Below are positions 58,984-64,000 of a DNA stretch of 64,000 nucleotides, one piece after another (position 1 is the first letter of the stretch; each line of letters starts with the position of its first letter). Made by a program: the position numbers and the translations under genes. Source of the DNA: an uncultured Oscillospiraceae bacterium (GTDB lineage: Bacteria; Bacillota; Clostridia; Oscillospirales; Oscillospiraceae). Under the pieces are notes generated by a model that saw nothing but the letters and a program-made list of their open reading frames with translations, searched no databases and was not told where the DNA came from. The DNA is taken from contig CABSMJ010000010.1 of assembly GCA_902478785.1 (NCBI GenBank), forward strand, positions 34,518 through 98,517. The letters run 5' to 3'.

Positions 58984-60390
58984 TTATTCCCAACACTCGG
59001 TCTTTCCCTGGAGACCGATATCCGCAGCGTGAAACACAGGATTTTTTCCCGCCTTGCGCTGGGCCACATAGTCCTTGAGGGCCGCCAGCGCCGGTCGGGA
59101 CAAGATCACGATCACAGGCAGGTTGATAAGGGCCATGACCCCCATCAGCACGTCCGCCAGATTCCAGACCATGTTGATCTCCATGCCTGCGCCGATGAAG
59201 ATCAGAATCATGGCGTCCACCCGGAAGAGCACCATAAACTCCCTGGCAGGGATCTTGCCCACGATATAGTTCAGGCAGTTGTCCACATAGTAGAGGTTGC
59301 CAATGAGGGTGGTAAAGGCGAAGAGCACCATGGCCACCGTGATGAAGATGGGGCCCGCAGTGCCGAACTGGGCAGAGAGAGCCTGCTGCACATAGGGCGC
59401 ACCCTGAAGAGACTCCTCCGGCGCCACACCGGAACACAGGAGCATAAAGGCAGTGGCAGAGCAGATGAGCAGCGTGTCGATGAACACGGAGAGCATCTGG
59501 ACCAGCCCCTGCTTGACAGGGTGGCTGACGTCGGCGGAGGCGGCGGCGTTGGGCGCAGAGCCCACACCGGCCTCGTTGGAAAAGAGGCCCCGCTTGATGC
59601 CGTACATCATGGCCGAACCGGTAAAGCCGCCGAAGATGGCCTGGAAGTCAAAGGCACCGGCGAAAATGCTGCCAAACACCTGGGGCAGCATCCGCCAGTT
59701 GAGCACCACCATCACCACTGCCACCAGGACATAAAGTCCGCCCATAAAGGGCACCAGAGTGGAGGTGAAACGGATGATGCGCTTGCCGCCGCCCATGACA
59801 CAGTAGCCCACCACTACCGCCAGAATGGCGCCGATGACCCAAGGCGTGGTGGCCGGGTCATAGAAGCCATAGCCAGAGAAGGTGGACTGGAGGTTATAGG
59901 CGGCCAGCATATTGAAGCCGCCGGCATAGGTCAAAATCAGCGCACCGGCAAAGAGGACCGCCAGGCCGCGGCTGTGGAGCGCCGCCTCAATATAGTAGGC
60001 GGGTCCGCCGTAGCTCTCCCCGGTCTGGGGGTTCCGGCGCTTGTAGATCTGCGCCAGGGTGGATTCAATGAAGGCAGATGCACCGCCGATGAGGGCAATA
60101 ACCCACATCCAAAACACTGCGCCGTAGCCGCCGCAGCAGATGGCGGTGGAGATGCCGATGATATTGCCCGTTCCCACCCGGGATGCAGTGGACACCATCA
60201 GCGCCTGGAATGAGGACACCGAGCCGGCAGTCTTAGGCCGCTCCCCCACCACCCGGATGGACTCGGCAAAGAGCCGGAACTGGACAAAGCGGGTGCGCAG
60301 GGTAAAGTAGAGTCCCGCCGCAATTAGCAGCACAATTAAAATATAGGTATACAGCCAATCATTCACAATGGAAATCAGTTGACCCAGCAT
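58984..60390 (-). CDS. Alanine/glycine:cation symporter (AGCS)
   Basis: 468 residues with about 11 hydrophobic segments. Family blocks: TLRTRFVQFRLF, SSFQALMVSTASRVGTGNIIGISTAI (Na+/substrate site), GGPAYYIE, FSNEAGVGSAPNAAASAD and TLIGNLYYVDNCLNYI. It takes up Ala or Gly with Na+. Start 60390 follows AAGGGAG; its promoter carries a CodY-like dyad. Confidence 0.93.
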   Translation of the reverse strand: MLGQLISIVNDWLYTYILIVLLIAAGLYFTLRTRFVQFRLFAESIRVVGERPKTAGSVSSFQALMVSTASRVGTGNIIGISTAICCGGYGAVFWMWVIALIGGASAFIESTLAQIYKRRNPQTGESYGGPAYYIEAALHSRGLAVLFAGALILTYAGGFNMLAAYNLQSTFSGYGFYDPATTPWVIGAILAVVVGYCVMGGGKRIIRFTSTLVPFMGGLYVLVAVVMVVLNWRMLPQVFGSIFAGAFDFQAIFGGFTGSAMMYGIKRGLFSNEAGVGSAPNAAASADVSHPVKQGLVQMLSVFIDTLLICSATAFMLLCSGVAPEESLQGAPYVQQALSAQFGTAGPIFITVAMVLFAFTTLIGNLYYVDNCLNYIVGKIPAREFMVLFRVDAMILIFIGAGMEINMVWNLADVLMGVMALINLPVIVILSRPALAALKDYVAQRKAGKNPVFHAADIGLQGKTECWE

Positions 60391-60414
60391 GGAAGTTCTC
60401 CCTTTTTTCGTGAG

Positions 60415-60469
60415 GATTTTGTCAAAATCACAGTATGGGAAGTATATCAGCTTCCAGCGCTTCCGTCAA
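60415..60469 (-). promoter_or_regulatory. Alanine symporter promoter and CodY-like box
   Basis: TTGACG (60464-60469), 17 bases, TATACT (60441-60446). Downstream, GATTTTGTCAAAATC (60415-60429) is a perfect dyad around T and agrees with the CodY box AATTTTCWGAAAATT at 11 of 15 positions. Confidence 0.55.
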
Positions 60470-60490
60470 CCTGCCTTTTTGGGCCTCTAT

Positions 60491-61783
60491 TCAGGATTTA
60501 TCCCTTTTCCCGCTGTTCATGAGCCGCTCATGGTCCTCCAGCAGGGCCTGGCTGGCCAGGTCAAAGGCCTGGGCATCCTCGTAGCGGTCCACCACTGCGC
60601 TCTGCTCCGGCTTCTCCCGGACGCCGGCAGAGCTGCTGTATGCCAGCTTGAGCAAAATAGGGGTCAAAATCGTGGTGGCAATGACCACGATCACAATGGG
60701 GCCAAAGAACTCCTGCTTCATCATACCGGTGGAGATACCCCGGTTGGCCACGATCAAGGCCACCTCGCCACGGGAGATCATGCCCACGCCGATGCGCAGA
60801 GACTCCTGAGGGGTATAGTGGCACAGTCTGGCACCCAGGCCACAGCCGATCACCTTGCTGGCGATGGCCACCACCAGCAGCAGCACGGAGAACAGCACCA
60901 CGGTGCCGTTCATCTCGGGTAGGGTCACCTCCAGGCCCATGCTGGCAAAAAACACCGGAGAGAGGAGCAGGTCCGAGAGGGTCTCAAAGCGGCTTTGCAG
61001 ATAGGCCACCCGGGGCGTCTTGGCGAAAATGACGCCGGCGATATAGGCACCCGTCAGGTCTGCCACACCGAAAAACTCCTCCGCCGCATAGGACAGCAGC
61101 AGGCAAAAGACAAAGGCCATAATGGCAAAGCGCCGCTTGTCCCTGTCATACTGCCGGAACCACCAGTTCATAACCCGGAAGGTCAGATACCCCAAAATGC
61201 CGCTGAACACGAAGAACAGCAGGATCTTCCCCACCACAAGAGGCAAACTGGCATCCTCTCCGCCCAGGCTGGTGACGATGGTCAGCGCCACGATGCCCAA
61301 CACATCGTCGATCAGTGCTGCGCCCAAAATGGCGTTGCCTGCCCGGGTGGAGAGTTTCCCCATCTCCCGCAGAGTCTCCACCGTGATGCTGACGGAGGTG
61401 GCCGTCAGGACCACGCCTACAAAGACGTTTTCCAATATGGTTCCCGGGCCGCGATTGAAGCAGCAGGCCAGCGCCGTACCGCCTGCCAGAGGTACCAGCA
61501 CACCGATGAGTGCGATGATAAAGGCGGCCTTTCCCGACTTGCGCAGCTCATCCAAATCTGTGGTCAAGCCTGCGGTGAACATCAGCACGATGACACCCAG
61601 CTCCGACAGATCATCCAGCAGCGGCGTCTCCTGCAATACGTTCAGCACTGCCGGCCCCAGCAGGAGTCCAGCCAGCAGTGCGCCCACTACTTGGGGCATG
61701 GCAAAGCGCTTGGTCAAAATTCCAAGCGCTTTGGTGCTCAACAAGATCAATGCAAGTTCCAATAGAAAATAATAGGAATCCAT
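60491..61783 (-). CDS. CPA2-type cation/H+ antiporter
   Basis: 430 residues with 12-13 hydrophobic segments. The pattern MPQVVGALLAGLLLGP, GVIVLMFTAGLTTDLDEL, FVGVVLTATSVSITVETLREMGKL, GAALIDDVLGIVAL (ion-binding Asp pair near residue 167) and GMISRGEVALIVAN is that of KefB/NhaS-like antiporters. There is no TrkA-N domain. Start 61783 follows AAGGGATGG. It is divergent from ssnA. Confidence 0.9.
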   Translation of the reverse strand: MDSYYFLLELALILLSTKALGILTKRFAMPQVVGALLAGLLLGPAVLNVLQETPLLDDLSELGVIVLMFTAGLTTDLDELRKSGKAAFIIALIGVLVPLAGGTALACCFNRGPGTILENVFVGVVLTATSVSITVETLREMGKLSTRAGNAILGAALIDDVLGIVALTIVTSLGGEDASLPLVVGKILLFFVFSGILGYLTFRVMNWWFRQYDRDKRRFAIMAFVFCLLLSYAAEEFFGVADLTGAYIAGVIFAKTPRVAYLQSRFETLSDLLLSPVFFASMGLEVTLPEMNGTVVLFSVLLLVVAIASKVIGCGLGARLCHYTPQESLRIGVGMISRGEVALIVANRGISTGMMKQEFFGPIVIVVIATTILTPILLKLAYSSSAGVREKPEQSAVVDRYEDAQAFDLASQALLEDHERLMNSGKRDKS

Positions 61784-61838
61784 CCAGAATCCATCCCTTC
61801 TCGGGGTCAGTTGCAATGGCCTCAAAATTCACAGAGGA

Positions 61839-61867
61839 ATTATAGGTTTTTGATTTTGCTTTGTCAA
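61839..61867 (-). promoter_or_regulatory. Antiporter gene promoter
   Basis: TTGACA (61862-61867), 17 bases, TATAAT (61839-61844) on the minus strand, a perfect consensus. Confidence 0.85.
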
Positions 61868-62001
61868 TCGCTCTCCCTACCTGAAAACGGAAAATTTTTC
61901 TCCTGTATTGGAGGCACAGCAAGGGGAAATTGCACAATTTTTTACTTTGTTTTTCATGTCTTTCGCCAGAGAAAAAAGATCCGTCTTCCAGAGAAAACCG
62001 A

Positions 62002-62156
62002 TTGCAATCTCCGCTTTTTTCAGGTATAATAAGGGCACAATCCAAGAATGATAGCTGCAACGTAGTGCTGCGCGCACGGGCTGACACCTATCATTCCTCT
62101 TATGTTAGGTGTTTCAAATCACACGATTTGAGGCGCCTTCTTTTTTTGTTCTAAGG
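62002..62156 (+). promoter_or_regulatory. ssnA promoter and switch-like leader
   Basis: Promoter TTGCAA (62002-62007), 17 bases, TATAAT (62025-62030), so the transcript starts near 62037. The leader has P1 GAATGATAG (62046-62054) pairing with CTATCATTC (62089-62097), enclosing about 34 bases with a GTGC/GCAC hairpin. ACACCTA (62085-62091), which overlaps P1, can instead pair with TAGGTGT (62105-62111). The latter is the 5' arm of a terminator hairpin closed at loop ACAC and ended by TTTTTTT (arms about 62106-62140). The three pairings are mutually exclusive, as in a transcriptional riboswitch. I cannot name its class. Confidence 0.6.
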
Positions 62157-62182
62157 AAACACTGTAACGGGAGGTTTTTGAT

Positions 62183-63526
62183 ATGATTTTGCTGGCAAAC
62201 GGAAAACTCATCACCCGGGACCCGAATGGCACCGGCTATTACCCGGACGGCGGCGTAGTCACCGACGGCGGAAAGATCGTGGCCGTGGGCACCACCGCAG
62301 AGCTGAAGGCCAAGTACCCGGCGGCGGAATTTGTGGATGCCAGGGGCGGCGTCATCATGCCCGGCCTCATCAACGCCCACACCCACATCTACTCCGCTCT
62401 GGCCCGGGGCCTCTCCATCAACGGCTATAACCCCACCAATTTCTATGAGGTGCTGGACGGCCAGTGGTGGTATATCGACCGGAATCTGGACCTGGAGGCC
62501 ACCCGCGCCTCTGCTCAGGCCCTGGTCATCGACTCCATCAAGCAGGGCGTCACCACCATCTTTGACCACCATGCCTCCTTCTGTGAAATTCCCGGCTCGC
62601 TGATGAAGATCGCCGAAGTGACCAAGGAGTTCGGCATGCGGGCGTGTTTGTGCTATGAGGTCTCCGACCGAGATGGCGAGGAGAAATCCCTCCAGTCCGT
62701 CCAGGAGAACAAGGACTTTATCGACTACTGCGAGAAAAACCCTGACCCCATGCTCAAGGCCATGTTCGGCGGCCACGCCCTCTTCACCATCTCCGACAAG
62801 ACCTTCGACCGGATGGTAGCGGCCAACAACGGCCGGGTGGGCTATCACATCCACGTCTCCGAGGGCATGAACGACGTCTACGACTCCCTCCAGAACTACG
62901 GCCGCCGCCCAGTGCAGCGGCTCCAGGACCACGGCATTCTGGGTCCCAAGACCATCCTGGGCCACTGCATCCACGTCAACACCGCCGAGATGGACATCAT
63001 CCAGGCAACGGACACCATGTGCGTCAACAACCCCGAGTCCAACATGGGCAACGCCGTGGGCTGCTCCCCCATTTTGCAGCTCTATAAGAAGGGCATCCTG
63101 GTGGGCCTGGGCACCGACGCCTACACCAACGACATGCTGGAGAGCATCAAGGTGGCCCTCATCATCCAGCGCCACAACGCCTGCCTGCCCAATGTGGGCT
63201 GGTGCGAGGTGACGGACATGCTCTTCAAGAATAACGCCAAGATGGCCCAGCGAACCGGCTTCCCCACCCTGGGTGTCCTGGCCCCCGGCGCCGCTGCCGA
63301 CGTGATCGTCATGGATTACAAGCCCTTCACCCCCTTCTCCGACGCCAACATCGACGGCCACACGCTCTTCGGCATGACCGGCCGTCAGTGCCAGACCACC
63401 ATGATCAACGGCAAGATCCTGATGCGTGACCGCATCCTCACGGAGATCGACGAAGAGGCCGTCAACGCCCACATCCTGGAGAGCAGCAAACGCCTGTGGG
63501 GCAAACTCAACCACTGCCAATATTGA
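62183..63526 (+). CDS. ssnA: SsnA-type amidohydrolase (putative selenium metabolism)
   Basis: 447 residues. Amidohydrolase fold with metal motif NAHTHIYSAL near residues 69-78, FDHHASFCEIP near 130, the third metal His in YHIHVSEG near 225, GHCIHVN near 265 and the Asp in GLGTDAYTND near 310. It is the chlorohydrolase-like SsnA group, which accompanies ygfK and selenium-dependent molybdenum hydroxylases; the exact reaction is unproven. Start ATG 62183 follows GGGAGG. The ygfK gene follows after a 284-base gap. Confidence 0.9.
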   Translation: MILLANGKLITRDPNGTGYYPDGGVVTDGGKIVAVGTTAELKAKYPAAEFVDARGGVIMPGLINAHTHIYSALARGLSINGYNPTNFYEVLDGQWWYIDRNLDLEATRASAQALVIDSIKQGVTTIFDHHASFCEIPGSLMKIAEVTKEFGMRACLCYEVSDRDGEEKSLQSVQENKDFIDYCEKNPDPMLKAMFGGHALFTISDKTFDRMVAANNGRVGYHIHVSEGMNDVYDSLQNYGRRPVQRLQDHGILGPKTILGHCIHVNTAEMDIIQATDTMCVNNPESNMGNAVGCSPILQLYKKGILVGLGTDAYTNDMLESIKVALIIQRHNACLPNVGWCEVTDMLFKNNAKMAQRTGFPTLGVLAPGAAADVIVMDYKPFTPFSDANIDGHTLFGMTGRQCQTTMINGKILMRDRILTEIDEEAVNAHILESSKRLWGKLNHCQY

Positions 63527-63810
63527 GCCTCTCCCCCGCGGCCTCCCGCCGCATAAGCGGCGTACAAGCGTTTTGCGCCGGGGAGGCGTAAAACCTTGGG
63601 CGGTCGAAATTCACTTTTGGCCGCCTGGTGCGATCCAAGGGTTCCCATGGGGCCTGCCCCATGGGAACGGCCGTGAATGCCCATATTCTGGAGAGCAGCA
63701 AACGCCTGTGAGGCAAACGCAACCACTCCACATGAAATACGCCGGGGCGGTCCCGGCTGCGCGGCACCGCCCCGTTTCCCTACCATCGACTTTTTAGGAG
63801 GTACAATGCC
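63527..63810 (+). repeat. Gap with duplicated ssnA tail and hairpins
   Basis: At 63669-63730 the last about 20 codons of ssnA (63464-63526) are repeated: the shared string HILESSKRLW is readable up to a TGA at the Trp codon. Most early differences are third-position silent changes, so this is the tail of a diverged ssnA copy. Between the copies lie hairpins CGCCGC-ATAA-GCGGCG and 63640-63667 (GTTCCCATGGGGC and its complement). No gene here. Confidence 0.65.
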
Positions 63811-64000
63811 ATGAGTGAACTGATGATCCCCATTCCCTTCCGGGAACTGATGACCTGGGTCACCACCGAATACCAGCGGGATGGCTCCGTGTTCGGCGTC
63901 CACCGCCCCTACCGGGCGGGCGTGAAGAAGCTGCCCATCTTCGGCGAGACCATCGAGACCCCCTTCGGCCCCGCCGCCGGCCCCAACACCCAGCTGGCCC
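63811..64000 (+). CDS. ygfK: YgfK-like selenate reductase subunit, 3' end outside
   Basis: Only the first 63 codons are in the window: MSELMIPIPFRELMTWVTTEYQR, then GVHRPYRAGVKK and ETIETPFGPAAGPNTQLA. This opening is that of YgfK, a large iron-sulfur/FAD protein with glutamate-synthase-like and dihydropyrimidine-dehydrogenase-like domains, named for a proposed role in selenate reduction. AGGAGGT precedes the ATG 63811. With ssnA it forms the usual pair of the selenium-dependent hydroxylase cluster, which probably continues beyond the window. Confidence 0.88.
   Translation, partial: MSELMIPIPFRELMTWVTTEYQRDGSVFGVHRPYRAGVKKLPIFGETIETPFGPAAGPNTQLA

Noticed and set aside
62046..62097. Purine riboswitch upstream of ssnA
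   Set aside because: The enclosed core is only about 34 bases and lacks two loops that could kiss and the pyrimidine-rich junction of that class.

Overview
The window reads as a GC-rich (near 60%) chromosome segment of a strictly anaerobic Firmicute of the Clostridia, most like an Oscillospiraceae gut bacterium (Flavonifractor/Lawsonibacter/Intestinimonas-like; an impression from protein style, not a database result). Supporting this are an oxygen-sensitive class III ribonucleotide reductase (nrdD/nrdG), a pyruvate:ferredoxin oxidoreductase, flavodoxin and EFR1-type iron-sulfur proteins, SsnA/YgfK genes linked to selenium-dependent hydroxylases, strong AGGAGG ribosome sites and TTGACA/TATAAT promoters. 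No rRNA, canonical tRNA, CRISPR array, phage or insertion sequence was seen.

Layout. 1-7,612: the end of a peptide deformylase gene, an XRE/membrane regulator, an overlapping run of small enzymes (TIGR04076, SDR, flavodoxin, phosphodiesterase, DUF6933-like), then small genes that include a frameshifted vWA gene and a deleted macro-domain gene. 7,767-17,659: sbcC/sbcD, DUF4317, a NUDIX hydrolase, a badly broken DUF2075 ATPase gene, an unusual helical-repeat protein and an aldo/keto reductase pseudogene. 17,659-26,194: flavodoxin/LysR, Rrf2, EFR1 ferredoxin, an OGG-type glycosylase, and a second LysR divergent from a five-gene redox operon. 26,341-33,150: zinc-ribbon protein, AmmeMemoRadiSam pair, PPOX protein and nrdD/nrdG behind an NrdR-like promoter. 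33,599-41,396: an RNA-repair-like locus. 41,582-48,375: membrane proteins, a small self-regulated HTH operon and a FUSC-type protein. 48,783-57,484: an IclR-controlled sugar-acid/pyruvate locus (PFOR, IlvD/Edd dehydratase, SDR, GntP permease). 57,981-64,000: inositol phosphatase, alanine:Na+ symporter, cation/H+ antiporter, then ssnA-ygfK behind a switch-like leader.

The most interesting region is 33.6-41.4 kb. Two RtcB RNA ligases, a DUF2828 protein with the helical-plus-vWA layout of Ro60/TROVE proteins, and two overlapping WYL regulators surround a 460-base intergenic stretch. On its minus strand that stretch encodes what looks like a small structured RNA: closing stem, TPsiC-like arm with CGCGAAT loop, and intrinsic terminator. 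This resembles the Rsr/Y-RNA/RtcB arrangement of other bacteria, but the effector is DUF2828 and the regulators are WYL proteins instead of RtcR. The second strongest signal is the ssnA leader, which has mutually exclusive helices and a terminator, as in a riboswitch, and I cannot assign it to a known class. Four frame breaks (in the vWA, DUF2075 and aldo/keto reductase genes) are each repaired by one extra G/C in a short run, which points either to slippage or to consensus errors in the source sequence.
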